Shown: positions 26,595 to 34,823, counted from the stretch's first letter. The stretch: 64,000 nucleotides of DNA from Mucilaginibacter gracilis (GCF_003633615.1 NZ_RBKU01000001.1:2604001-2668000); one strand, 5' to 3'. Made by a program: numbers and translations. Notes: generated by a model from the letters alone, not told the origin.

Positions 26595-27179
26595 ATGGAA
26601 GCAGTTAAAACAAGATTTCCGACGCTGGCGAGCGAGACGTTTAGCCACGGGAGGAAGCATTATTTTATTGATGTAAAGAAAGCAGCGAACGATACGCATT
26701 TTGTACTGATCACATCGAGCGAACAGTTTCAGAATGACCCGACGCGTTACCGGCGGACGATCCAGCTTTGGGAGGAAGACCTGGCGATGTTCGTGGAGGC
26801 TTTGGCGATGGTGCTGGGGCGGCTGGCTTATGGCGACCTGACACCCGCAGAGCCGAAGCTGAAAGTGGTCGAAGATGTGAAAGGGGTCAAAGCTTTGCCG
26901 GTATACGACCGGCCACGGGAAAAGCTGCATGCGCTGGGCGCGGGTTCACTGAGCAACGCTGAATTGCTGGCGATCCTGCTTTGTACGGGTAGTTCGGAAC
27001 TGTCGGTGCTTGACCTGTGTAAGCGGATTATGAAATCAGTAAAGGATGAGCCGGCGCGTTTGCTATCGCGGACTGCAGAAGACTTCTGCAGATTTCCGGG
27101 CGTGGGTGTGGCTAAAGCCGCTACGCTGATGGCATCACTGGAATTGGGACGGCGGGCATTCCTATCCGCTAAGGATTAA
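26595..27179 (+). CDS. DUF3276 (Pur-alpha-like) / RadC N-terminal domain fusion without JAB domain
   Basis: 194 residues. Residues about 1-75 match the DUF3276 style of Bacteroidota single-stranded nucleic-acid-binding (Pur-alpha-like) proteins: KHYFIDVKKAANDTHFVLIT and RRTIQLWEEDLAMFVEAL. Residues about 92-190 match the UPF0758/RadC N-terminal half: YDRPREKLHALGAGSLSNAE followed by LLAILLCTG, and a helix-hairpin-helix at FPGVGVAKAATLMASLELGRR. The protein stops where the JAB/MPN metalloprotease-like domain of RadC would begin. RadC-like genes often sit in mobile elements. A role in nucleic-acid binding during element maintenance is plausible but inferred. Confidence 0.7.
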   Translation: MEAVKTRFPTLASETFSHGRKHYFIDVKKAANDTHFVLITSSEQFQNDPTRYRRTIQLWEEDLAMFVEALAMVLGRLAYGDLTPAEPKLKVVEDVKGVKALPVYDRPREKLHALGAGSLSNAELLAILLCTGSSELSVLDLCKRIMKSVKDEPARLLSRTAEDFCRFPGVGVAKAATLMASLELGRRAFLSAKD

Positions 27180-27298
27180 GTTTTTGGGCATGCGAAGGTA
27201 GCGCCGCCCTAACCGCTTTATCAAGGGTATATGAACCGCGGCGCTGCCGCGGCCCTTGACAAAGCGGCGGGCGGCGCTGTAGGGCAATAAAAACTTAA
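27176..27298. repeat. 123-bp imperfect palindrome
   Basis: TTAAGTTTTT (27176-27185) pairs with AAAAACTTAA (27289-27298). GCGCCGCCC (27201-27209) pairs with GGGCGGCGC (27269-27277). CCGCTTTATCAAGGG (27213-27227) pairs with CCCTTGACAAAGCGG (27253-27267, one wobble). The centre is CCGCGGC-GCT-GCCGCGG (27236-27252). The palindrome begins at the stop codon of the DUF3276-RadC gene and ends 10 bp before the next start, filling the whole intergenic gap. Confidence 0.75.
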
Positions 27299-27308
27299 TA
27301 CTTAGCTT

Positions 27309-27887
27309 ATGGAAAAGTTTGCATTAACCCTTCAGTCCCAACCTGCCATAGATGCTTATCTGGCGGAGCATCACCTGATGCCTTATGAAAAAGGAATCCT
27401 TTCAGAGATCGTTTCGGCAATTTCCGGTGGTGATGCTGAAAAAATAAAATGGTTTGCCGGTTTCGGTGATTGTTTCCGGGCGATCACCATGAATTTAAAC
27501 GAGCACCGCCATGCCCTGGAGTTCGGCTTTACCGATATTGCCTTTAATGAGTACGGATGGTTTGCCGCACCAAAATTTCTGGAACGTGAGGATATTAAGC
27601 TGGAACAAAGCGAAGTGCGAATCGGCTGCGGGCCGAATGGGCTTTGGGCCTATGCCCTGAGTTGTAACTACGGCACTGCCGGGAGCAGCGGGCCGCTTTG
27701 TGTATTTTGTAAAAAGTTTAATTCCCGGGACGAAGCGCTTGAAACAGCGTTGAATGACATGAAAGCGCAGATGACCAAATATTTGGGCAACCCGGATACC
27801 TGCAATTACAAGCAGGATGTCTTGCAAAAGACGCTGAAAGCGATCGCTGCTTTAGAGGTGAGCCGGGTACAGTTATCGCTGTTTTAA
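27309..27887 (+). CDS. Unknown protein ending in clamp-binding-like QLSLF
   Basis: 192 residues, no signal or membrane segments. Aromatic-rich alpha/beta core with GYGW-like strand (FNEYGWFAAPKF), a Cys-containing IGCGPNGLWAYALSCNYGT stretch and an acidic helical region. It ends VSRVQLSLF, in which QLSLF (188-192) matches the consensus QL[S/D]LF used by DNA polymerases and repair proteins to bind the sliding clamp DnaN. Its place after a RadC-like gene suggests a DNA-replication or element-maintenance role. Not recognised as a named family. Confidence 0.5.
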   Translation: MEKFALTLQSQPAIDAYLAEHHLMPYEKGILSEIVSAISGGDAEKIKWFAGFGDCFRAITMNLNEHRHALEFGFTDIAFNEYGWFAAPKFLEREDIKLEQSEVRIGCGPNGLWAYALSCNYGTAGSSGPLCVFCKKFNSRDEALETALNDMKAQMTKYLGNPDTCNYKQDVLQKTLKAIAALEVSRVQLSLF

Positions 27888-27981
27888 AGTATCCTGATAT
27901 TATAGTGAGATAGCCGGGTTTGGCTAATCGGATAAGTATTAGTTCTGTTTTAAACGCTATCTGCTTATTTTAGCATCAGAG

Positions 27982-29637
27982 ATGGCAAAAAATAGAGATG
28001 AATTCAGCAAACCGACGAAACTGTTATTGGCGCAACGCGTTGCATATCAGTGCAGCAGTCCGGGCTGCACCAATATCACTATAGGTCCTCATCAATCGAA
28101 TCCCAATAAAGCGATGAATCTGGGACAGGCGGCTCATATTTGTGCCGCTGCCGTAGGAGGTCCGCGTTATCAGCCGAATATGACACCAGAAGAAAGGTCT
28201 TCGCCCGAAAACGGTATCTGGTTATGTAATATGCATGCACGGGCAGTTGACCTGGACGAAATTACTTATCCGGCCCCCGTGCTGAAAGCCTGGAAGAACG
28301 CGGCAGAAGATAGGGCCTCCAAAGCGTTATTAAATGCTGAAAGTGAAATTCAAAAAGGATCGGAGACTTTGGTCGTGCTCGATATTGACCTGATGTTTAC
28401 TGGTGAATGGATCGGTGCCAAAGGAGATGCCTGGACATTCATAGTTAAGGATTTCTTGTTTGGCAATTTGGAACGCCTGCGCAACTTTGGCAAAAATGAA
28501 CTGCTGCCGATTCGCCGGTATGTGATCATTGAGTCGCAAAACGAGGGGCGGTTATTGCAGGAAGGATTTGATTGGCACGTTAATGCAAAAGGGCGTCATG
28601 AAATCACGGTAAAAGTTTACCCGGAGATAAGAAGGATATCGTTGGATGAGTTAGGGTCAGATATTGCAGGAACTTATGATGGTGATATCTTGATCGCGAA
28701 CGGCGACTTTCAGTTGGTCAAAGGGGAACACCATGCTAAACAAATGATAGAACGCAACCTGGGCATGCCGTTTGGCAGTTGGGTTGTAAAACCGATGATG
28801 GGTTCTTATTTTCCGATGTATTACCGGACCTATAAGGATAACCTGCCATTACTGAACAGGCTTGCCCGGATAGAACTGATCCGCATGATGACCATACCTG
28901 CATCGCTATCGGAAACGGACATGGATGCGCCGCTAAATTTTATAAAAAGTATTACGGAAGTTTCCGTTATGGCACCGCACAAAGGCCTTGCGGGGATATT
29001 TGTATCACTTGTCTGGTCAGATGGCAACTCTTGGTCAGATACACTGTACGTAAATTATTCGCAGGAGCATATAGAACTTGATGAGGAAGACAAGGATATC
29101 TTGGACATGCTTAAACAAACTTTTGAACAGCCGTCCGTAGCACTTCTTCAGAAAGCCACCAATCTGTTCAAAGGCCGGGAGCTCCGGGTAAAGCGGGACA
29201 ACCTGGCCATTCAACGTCTGTTTAACGAAACATTGCCTGCGATAATTGCTGCGGCACAACCGGCTTTGCAGCAAGTTATTTATCCCTTGTTTACTTCGTA
29301 CGAAACCACCAATTCCATTGACAGGCGGCCATTTGCCTTTTATACTTCAGCTGATATTGAACTGGCAGTGATCAAAGGGAATGTTACCGAGATTGGTACC
29401 CATATCATTTTGCGTGGTTTTAAAAAAGCGGGGGTGGATGCTTTTGATGTGCATGGTGACCTGTATATCTTCTTTGATGACTATTACTTCGCATTCAAAC
29501 CTTCCCATCATGGTACCACCTGGCATAAAAAATTATACGATACTGAACTCACTAACGAAGATATCCGTGCTATAGCTGCGCAGTGGGTAGAACATCTGGC
29601 CACACTCACCACCCGGCAAATCAAGGCTTTGCATTAA
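27982..29637 (+). CDS. HNH-endonuclease-like protein, probable effector nuclease
   Basis: 551 residues. The N-terminal ~90 residues form an HNH zinc nuclease: Cys24/Cys29 (CSSPGC), His52 in QAAHICAAA, the ENGIWLC Asn77, Cys82 and His85. The remaining ~460 residues are not recognised; a stretch near 230-265 (YDGDILIANGDFQLVKGEHH) has a faint look of phage gp25-like folds, which I do not rely on. It is followed after 27 bp by a DUF4365 gene on the same strand, so the two are likely one transcript. Two different nuclease folds side by side suggest a defence module. The HNH catalytic residues look intact. Confidence 0.6.
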   Translation: MAKNRDEFSKPTKLLLAQRVAYQCSSPGCTNITIGPHQSNPNKAMNLGQAAHICAAAVGGPRYQPNMTPEERSSPENGIWLCNMHARAVDLDEITYPAPVLKAWKNAAEDRASKALLNAESEIQKGSETLVVLDIDLMFTGEWIGAKGDAWTFIVKDFLFGNLERLRNFGKNELLPIRRYVIIESQNEGRLLQEGFDWHVNAKGRHEITVKVYPEIRRISLDELGSDIAGTYDGDILIANGDFQLVKGEHHAKQMIERNLGMPFGSWVVKPMMGSYFPMYYRTYKDNLPLLNRLARIELIRMMTIPASLSETDMDAPLNFIKSITEVSVMAPHKGLAGIFVSLVWSDGNSWSDTLYVNYSQEHIELDEEDKDILDMLKQTFEQPSVALLQKATNLFKGRELRVKRDNLAIQRLFNETLPAIIAAAQPALQQVIYPLFTSYETTNSIDRRPFAFYTSADIELAVIKGNVTEIGTHIILRGFKKAGVDAFDVHGDLYIFFDDYYFAFKPSHHGTTWHKKLYDTELTNEDIRAIAAQWVEHLATLTTRQIKALH

Positions 29638-29664
29638 CATTTAAAAGATTATTAAATTTAACGG

Positions 29665-31476
29665 ATGAACCGAAATCCGCACTTACCTAAATCAAGTCGC
29701 CAGGAGACTTTAGAGACCATCTCGCGGAACAAGCTTGCGTTGTTGTTTGATCCGGAGCTTTTTGAACTGCGGCCGGAAAACCAGCGGGACAAGGGGATCG
29801 ATCTTATCGGGGAGATCAAGCAAGACGGGATATACACTAATTTTCGTTTTGCTATTCAGGTTAAATCCACGGAATCGGTTAAAAAACTTCGGGACGGTTC
29901 CATTTCTTACCCAGTGGAGACCAGTAATCTTAATTACCTGTTAAACTTCGGCCTGCCGGCTTATTATATCCTTTATGATCTTCCGGGGGATAGCTTTTAC
30001 ATTGCTACAGTCGCCGAGGTGTACCATAGCCTTATGACTAAACATAAGCCCGGCTGCCTGCCAAAAAACTATACCATAAAATTTAAAAAAATACTGGATC
30101 GGACGCAACTCGACGCGATCTACAAAGAAACTTTTGAGAACGGTATTTTGCTGCAAAAACTGGGTACGCATCTGCGGGTACACCGTGACAGCGATCAGCC
30201 CGCAAGGGGCTTTGTCATCGATGAGCAGAGGGACGTTTACAGTGTAGAACAAAATATTGAATTTATCGAACAGGTGGGTTATGAGCTGCTTAACAGGCAT
30301 GCATTTACGCAGATCATGGAAATTGAGCAACGCACCCAGCCAAGGGGAAAGGTCTCACCCACTTTTAACATGGTTTGCGGTTTAGCTTATTACCATGGGT
30401 CCAACCTGTTTAGAGCGGTCGAATTATTAAAATTGGCCCATAACGAATCTGACCAATTGCACCCGGAGGACAAAAGCATGCTGCGTCATACTTTGGCGCG
30501 GGTCCGCTATATGCTGGGATTGTTGAGTGAACCGGATTTCCGGAAGGAGACTGCGGAGATTGTTAAAAATGAAGGTGTCGGCACATTTCTCCAATTGGAA
30601 AACCTGTATAACCAGTTTATGCAAAACCGGGAATCCGAGCAGGGCGCACGGATCGGCAAATATTATGCAGGTGCCATGCAAATCATCGCTAAGCGCCCTG
30701 AGTTCCACGATATGCGCGTGGTGGCGTATGCAAAAATACTGAATCTTGAATCCACGTTACTGTTGCATGAACTGGCTAAAAATTCGCTGATGAGTATGGG
30801 GCGCAAAACCGACACGATACGCGACCAGTTAGAAACGGACTGGCTAAAGTTTGATGAGCAGTTTCTCAGCCAGCTCCAGCAGCTCTACGGATATGCTTTG
30901 AAACATCAAAACTTCTTGGCGTTAAGCAACCTGATCATGCAGAAGATAGACTGGGAATTTGCCAAAGTATATCATTTTTATGGTTTTAACAATTGGAACA
31001 AAGCGACCCTGATGATCGATGGTAAGGTCGCCGAAGAGGACGTTGCGCTGCTGCTGGATATGCTGACCGATCTGGATAAAGTTATTGGTACCTATGATCG
31101 CTTGCATCATCGCGAAAATCATTTCAATTGCCTGCGCTGCAAATACGAAATTCTCGATTTTTTGGGGCGACCGGAAGATGCAGAAGTATGTGTAGATGCC
31201 ATGAAAGGGCTGATCGACGCTTACGAATTGAATGCCTTGCGCAAACGTTTGGATCAATTGCTGCAAGGCCAAATGAAGCACAGGACATTTTTATCTGACC
31301 TGGCGCAGAGAAAAGCAGGGATTGATCGCGTAGCCAGGGACAGCGGAATCTATGAGCAGCTGTACTGCGATTTGAACGAAGAAATGAACAGCCGTTTAAA
31401 CCGGAAGCCGGAGTGGTCGATAACGGAATTATTGCCGCTAACCTATCCTGCTGATGACACTTCGGTAATTGTGTAA
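29665..31476 (+). CDS. DUF4365-domain protein (PD-(D/E)xK-like nuclease) with helical C-terminus
   Basis: 603 residues. The first ~170 are a DUF4365 domain, a PD-(D/E)xK-like nuclease fold found in many defence loci: a GIDLIGEI acidic motif (Asp46, Glu50), then AIQVKST (Gln65, Lys67). The rest is mostly helical, possibly TPR-like, and could sense a partner or ligand. It is the second gene of a two-gene unit with the HNH protein. A bidirectional terminator lies just after it. Exact target unknown. Confidence 0.65.
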   Translation: MNRNPHLPKSSRQETLETISRNKLALLFDPELFELRPENQRDKGIDLIGEIKQDGIYTNFRFAIQVKSTESVKKLRDGSISYPVETSNLNYLLNFGLPAYYILYDLPGDSFYIATVAEVYHSLMTKHKPGCLPKNYTIKFKKILDRTQLDAIYKETFENGILLQKLGTHLRVHRDSDQPARGFVIDEQRDVYSVEQNIEFIEQVGYELLNRHAFTQIMEIEQRTQPRGKVSPTFNMVCGLAYYHGSNLFRAVELLKLAHNESDQLHPEDKSMLRHTLARVRYMLGLLSEPDFRKETAEIVKNEGVGTFLQLENLYNQFMQNRESEQGARIGKYYAGAMQIIAKRPEFHDMRVVAYAKILNLESTLLLHELAKNSLMSMGRKTDTIRDQLETDWLKFDEQFLSQLQQLYGYALKHQNFLALSNLIMQKIDWEFAKVYHFYGFNNWNKATLMIDGKVAEEDVALLLDMLTDLDKVIGTYDRLHHRENHFNCLRCKYEILDFLGRPEDAEVCVDAMKGLIDAYELNALRKRLDQLLQGQMKHRTFLSDLAQRKAGIDRVARDSGIYEQLYCDLNEEMNSRLNRKPEWSITELLPLTYPADDTSVIV

Positions 31477-31500
31477 GGCCGGTTCGTTGACCGGCCAGGT
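31477..31500. terminator. Bidirectional terminator hairpin
   Basis: GGCCGGT (31477-31483), loop TCGTTG, ACCGGCC (31490-31496), immediately after the stop of the DUF4365 gene and before the convergent 92-residue gene. T-rich sequence follows on the plus strand (31499-31510). Confidence 0.65.
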
Positions 31501-31501
31501 T

Positions 31502-31780
31502 TTAACTTTTCAGTGTCTTGATTTTTTCGCTGAGCTCTTTCAGCCCGGCCTTTTTCAGGCATTCCTCCCCAAAGTTCTTTAATTCTTCGCGATCTTCCCC
31601 GGGGATCAACCCGGCCAGCCCGGAAGCATTGGCTTCGGTGCCGATGCCGTTTTCAATCAGGCTGTTTAATAATAAAATGGTCTTCCGGCTGACTTTCAGA
31701 TCGATCTTTACGGCTTCGCTCATTCCGGGGCTGCACAATAAAGTTTCAAAGACCGTTCCTAACACACTGTTCGTTGCCAT
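31502..31780 (-). CDS. Small soluble protein of unknown function
   Basis: 92 residues, all-helical by composition, with no membrane segment. SRKTILLLNSLIENGIGTEAN and a Glu/Lys-rich C-terminus are the only distinguishing features. Not recognised. It lies convergent to the DUF4365 gene; its upstream side carries the left copy of the 26-bp direct repeat. Possibly a small regulatory or accessory gene of the mobile element. Confidence 0.45.
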   Translation of the reverse strand: MATNSVLGTVFETLLCSPGMSEAVKIDLKVSRKTILLLNSLIENGIGTEANASGLAGLIPGEDREELKNFGEECLKKAGLKELSEKIKTLKS

Positions 31781-31838
31781 AATGCAAATATTTTAAAGGT
31801 TAATGAATGGCTCAAAGGTCGGTTGTTGTTTTGAAACG

Positions 31839-31864
31839 ATCCTCATTAAAATATGGGGAGGATA
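31839..31864. repeat. 26-bp direct repeat, left copy
   Basis: Perfect copy (ATCCTCATTAAAATATGGGG then AGGATA) of 33181-33206. It lies 2 bp before the 3' end of the putAbiC gene. It carries inverted 6-bp ends (ATCCTC/GAGGAT). Confidence 0.9.
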
Positions 31865-31866
31865 TG

Positions 31867-33111
31867 TTACCTGTATTGTGCTATCAAATTGACGCGACCA
31901 GGAGGCATTGCTTCAAATTCAAAAGCAATATCCGGATAGTAGTGCCTTACCATAACAAACCGAAATAAAAACAGCTCCGGCATATTCTTGATCAGATTAT
32001 ATTTCGTGAACAGGTGAGTATTCACGTCAGGCGAATCATAATGCGTCAATTCCCAGGCTCCACCCATGAAAGACAGCGAATTAAAAAACATAATGACTTG
32101 TTCGTAATTTGATATTTGTGCCCGCAATGTTTTCATGTAGGCATATTTTTGCTGATAAGTCATGCTGGGCTGTTCATCAACATATTTAACAGTTTGATAT
32201 AAATGCCGGAAATAATGACCGAGTTTATATTGATGGCCGCCGTAATATTTAAAATATTTTTTGCTTTGAAATACCTTAATACCGTGACGATAAGTGTTTT
32301 TTTCGGATTCTTCAATTGCATAGTTTTTGGACAAGCCGATACTGCGCACAGCCTCGATAACTTCCGTCCAGCCTTCTTTTTTTATTAGCTCCCAGTATTT
32401 TTTCTTCTTTGATTTTGTCACCGGTCTCAGATGGACATAATTCAATACTTTAAGGAAGAAAGCTGACTGATAAGTCCTTGCCAGGTGCCTTGATAGCGTT
32501 TCGAAATCCGGCTCAGACAAGCCAAAAAACACGATGGTGTAAGAAATGTCGCATAGTGCCCAATTGGTTATATCAATGTTGCTGCGGTAAGTCAAAATGT
32601 TTTGTAACCGGTCCAAGCCTTCTTGCGTGTAAATTTGGTCATCGGTATGATCGTCGAAAATTGGATTAATCTCTTTCATGCAGCTTTCAACCTGATCATT
32701 AATGTATTTAAATACGCGTCGGCCGACGTATTTTTTTCGCTCATCAATCGGGTCATTATATTCCATCTCATTCACATTTTCCTTATGAAGTCTCAGCAAT
32801 TCAAAAAAACGACTTTCAAAGCGTTCCTTCTCAAAAGATTTACGTTGGTCTTTGGTTCCTTTGCGTTGGTCTTTTAGTGTTAAATAGAGGAATAAAAATG
32901 CAGCCGCATTAATTATTGTACCGACAAAGCCCCCGATAAAATCACCGACGGCACCTGTCTCCGCAATTTTTAAATCACCTCCCCAAATCCAGTAATGGTT
33001 AAGGGCGATATTGACCAGGAAGTAAATAGTGGTAAGGGAACTGATGATGATTAAGACCCATGCGGTTATCAGTACAGGGTTATATTTTTTCTTTTGAGGT
33101 TGCGCGGCCAT
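31867..33111 (-). CDS. putAbiC-like abortive-infection membrane protein
   Basis: 414 residues. Two N-terminal membrane helices (about 12-34 and 58-80), then a cytoplasmic domain that begins FESRFFELLRLHKENVNEM, the signature of the putative phage abortive infection (putAbiC, PF16872) family. The C-terminal part is helical (RHLYQTVKYVDEQ, YEQVIMFFNSLSFMG). Abi proteins halt or kill the cell after phage entry. The gene is AT-richer than its neighbours and is flanked by the perfect 26-bp direct repeat (31839-31864 and 33181-33206), so it looks inserted as a unit. No antitoxin or partner is adjacent. Confidence 0.7.
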   Translation of the reverse strand: MAAQPQKKKYNPVLITAWVLIIISSLTTIYFLVNIALNHYWIWGGDLKIAETGAVGDFIGGFVGTIINAAAFLFLYLTLKDQRKGTKDQRKSFEKERFESRFFELLRLHKENVNEMEYNDPIDERKKYVGRRVFKYINDQVESCMKEINPIFDDHTDDQIYTQEGLDRLQNILTYRSNIDITNWALCDISYTIVFFGLSEPDFETLSRHLARTYQSAFFLKVLNYVHLRPVTKSKKKKYWELIKKEGWTEVIEAVRSIGLSKNYAIEESEKNTYRHGIKVFQSKKYFKYYGGHQYKLGHYFRHLYQTVKYVDEQPSMTYQQKYAYMKTLRAQISNYEQVIMFFNSLSFMGGAWELTHYDSPDVNTHLFTKYNLIKNMPELFLFRFVMVRHYYPDIAFEFEAMPPGRVNLIAQYR

Positions 33112-33180
33112 GGTTTAAGTTTTTTGCAAATTATCATTTAATACGTAATCGGTCAAAAATTAATATTGTCGAGATATCAC

Positions 33181-33206
33181 ATCCTCATTAAAATATGGGG
33201 AGGATA
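33181..33206. repeat. 26-bp direct repeat, right copy
   Basis: Perfect copy of 31839-31864, 70 bp upstream of the putAbiC start and 41 bp before the primase start. Together with the left copy it brackets the 1.3-kb abi cassette. Confidence 0.9.
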
Positions 33207-33246
33207 GGTATATGTGAATCGGCTGCTCTACTTTTGATCAGTAATT

Positions 33247-34197
33247 GTGAAAAAGATGAGTGGGATGGATTTTACAAACGAGGCGTTTTCGCTTTCCCGG
33301 CTGCGGGAACTGGACTTGGTTGCCTTGCTGGAAAGGCTGGGTTATGCGCCGGTGTCGCGCAGGAAAAATGATACGGATTACTGGTACCGCTCACCTTTGC
33401 GGGAGGAACGGACGGCAAGTTTTCACGTAGACCGGGTGAACAATGAATGGTATGATTTCGGACTGGCAGCGGGTGGTAATCCGCTGGACTTTCTGCTGCG
33501 TTTCCACAACTGTCCGGTTGGTGAATTACCGGGGCGGATAAATGTTTCTTTTTCCCCTCAGCAGCTCCCGTTACATGAGGTGGGCCTGCATGAAGGGCGG
33601 GCCGGTGCTGACAGCAAATTAGTGGTTCAGTCGGTGCGGCCGATCTATGCTTACCCGCTCAAAAATTACCTGCATGAAAGGTCTATACCGGTGGCGGTGG
33701 CAGATGCGTTTTGTTCTGAAGTTTCTTATGGCGTAGGCGGCCGGAATTACTACGGGATCGGCTTTCAGAATGATGCGGGCGGCTGGGAAATCCGTAACCG
33801 GAATTTTAAGCAGAGCAGCGCGCCGAAGGACATTACCTGCTTGCGTTCGGGCGCGGATTCGGTGCATGTTTTCGAGGGCTTTATGGACTTTCTTTCCTGG
33901 GTTGCTTTACACCCTTATACTGACCCGAAATCGCTGGACTTCGTGGTGCTGAACGGCGCGGGTTTGTTTGACCGTGCGCTGCCTTTTCTGGATGGACATC
34001 AGCGGGTTCATTTATGGCTCGACCGGGATGTGACGGGGCTGGCCTACCGGAATTATGCCTTGGGTTTGGGTCCGCGGTTTGTGGATGAAAGCGGCTGGTA
34101 TGCGCAGTTTAAGGATCTGAACGATTGGCGTAGGCATAAGGGGGAAGTACAGAAACCTTCGGTTAGTTTACGCCCTGGTTTGCGAAATGCGGTTTGA
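33247..34197 (+). CDS. Toprim primase of mobilizable element (zinc-less CHC2-like)
   Basis: 316 residues from a GTG at 33247 (an ATG at 33256 is an alternative). The first ~90 residues align in layout with CHC2 primases (YWYRSPLREERTASFHVDRV followed by NNEWYDFG) but lack the zinc-binding cysteines. The C-terminal half has a Toprim domain: glutamate in VFEGFMDFLSW and the DxD-like pair in WLDRDVTGLAY. Such proteins are typical next to the mobilization genes of Bacteroidota elements. Likely primes the transferred strand or element replication. It is followed by the palindrome region and the mob genes. Confidence 0.75.
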   Translation: MKKMSGMDFTNEAFSLSRLRELDLVALLERLGYAPVSRRKNDTDYWYRSPLREERTASFHVDRVNNEWYDFGLAAGGNPLDFLLRFHNCPVGELPGRINVSFSPQQLPLHEVGLHEGRAGADSKLVVQSVRPIYAYPLKNYLHERSIPVAVADAFCSEVSYGVGGRNYYGIGFQNDAGGWEIRNRNFKQSSAPKDITCLRSGADSVHVFEGFMDFLSWVALHPYTDPKSLDFVVLNGAGLFDRALPFLDGHQRVHLWLDRDVTGLAYRNYALGLGPRFVDESGWYAQFKDLNDWRRHKGEVQKPSVSLRPGLRNAV

Positions 34198-34261
34198 TTT
34201 GGCTGACTTGACTGGGTGTTCTGCCTTGTGTTGATGTCGTCGGGGTTTGCTTTTTCCCCTC

Positions 34262-34338
34262 ACCGGGAGAAACCGGGAGAACGCCCGGTTTGCGTTCGGC
34301 CAGATGTACAGTTGTTTAACAACAACTGGATCTGGCCG
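34262..34338. promoter_or_regulatory. Candidate oriT/relaxase target: tandem 10-mers plus 42-bp palindrome
   Basis: A perfect tandem ACCGGGAGAA repeat (34262-34271, 34272-34281) is followed by CGCCCGGT, so ACCGGG (34272-34277) can pair with CCCGGT (34284-34289). Then CGGCCAGAT-GTA-CAGTTGTT (34297-34316), loop TAAC, AACAACTG-G-ATCTGGCCG (34321-34338) form a near-perfect palindrome. The block lies between the primase and the relaxosome/relaxase genes, where an origin of transfer is expected. It could instead be a terminator, but no T-run follows. Confidence 0.45.
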
Positions 34339-34421
34339 CCCTATCCTCGGAACTCGGGGGCGGGTGAAACCTGTTTTTTTTAGGCTGTATTTAGTGTTCG
34401 ATTGGTTTGGGAGGTGATGTG

Positions 34422-34823
34422 ATGGAAGAGAAAGAACGTGCCGTTATTGCGGGTCGGAAGCGGATCGTCGGCTTGCGGCTGACGGCAGATGAATTTATTG
34501 AGCTGGAAAAAAGCTGGAAGAACAGCACGGTGAAAAAGCTGTCGGAATTTGTGCGGCGGGTGCTGTTCGGGAAGCGGATCACGGTTTATTCGCGAAACAA
34601 ATCAACGGATGAGCTGCTGGAGGAACTGGTGGTTTTACGCCGTGAACTGCATGCGATCGGGGTCAATTTTAACCAGGCGGTGCACCGGCTGAATATGACG
34701 GATCACTCGCCCCAGATGCAGGCTTGGGTGGAGCGTTTCGGGCGTGATCGGGACCGTTATTTTGAGCTGTTCGAGGTGGTGAAATTGAAGATCAATTCGG
34801 TGAGTGAGCAATGGTTGCAGTAG
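34422..34823 (+). CDS. Relaxosome accessory protein (MobB/MobC-like)
   Basis: 133 residues from ATG 34422; a TTG at 34407 would add 5 residues, but GGGAGG lies about 8 bp upstream of the ATG. The N-terminal half (RKRIVGLRLTADEFIELEKS) recalls a ribbon-helix-helix DNA-binding start, the rest is helical (LLEELVVLRRELHAIGVNFN). Size, position and overlap of 13 bp with the relaxase gene fit the plasmid mobilization relaxosome protein MobC-type family, which bends and opens oriT. Confidence 0.75.
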   Translation: MEEKERAVIAGRKRIVGLRLTADEFIELEKSWKNSTVKKLSEFVRRVLFGKRITVYSRNKSTDELLEELVVLRRELHAIGVNFNQAVHRLNMTDHSPQMQAWVERFGRDRDRYFELFEVVKLKINSVSEQWLQ

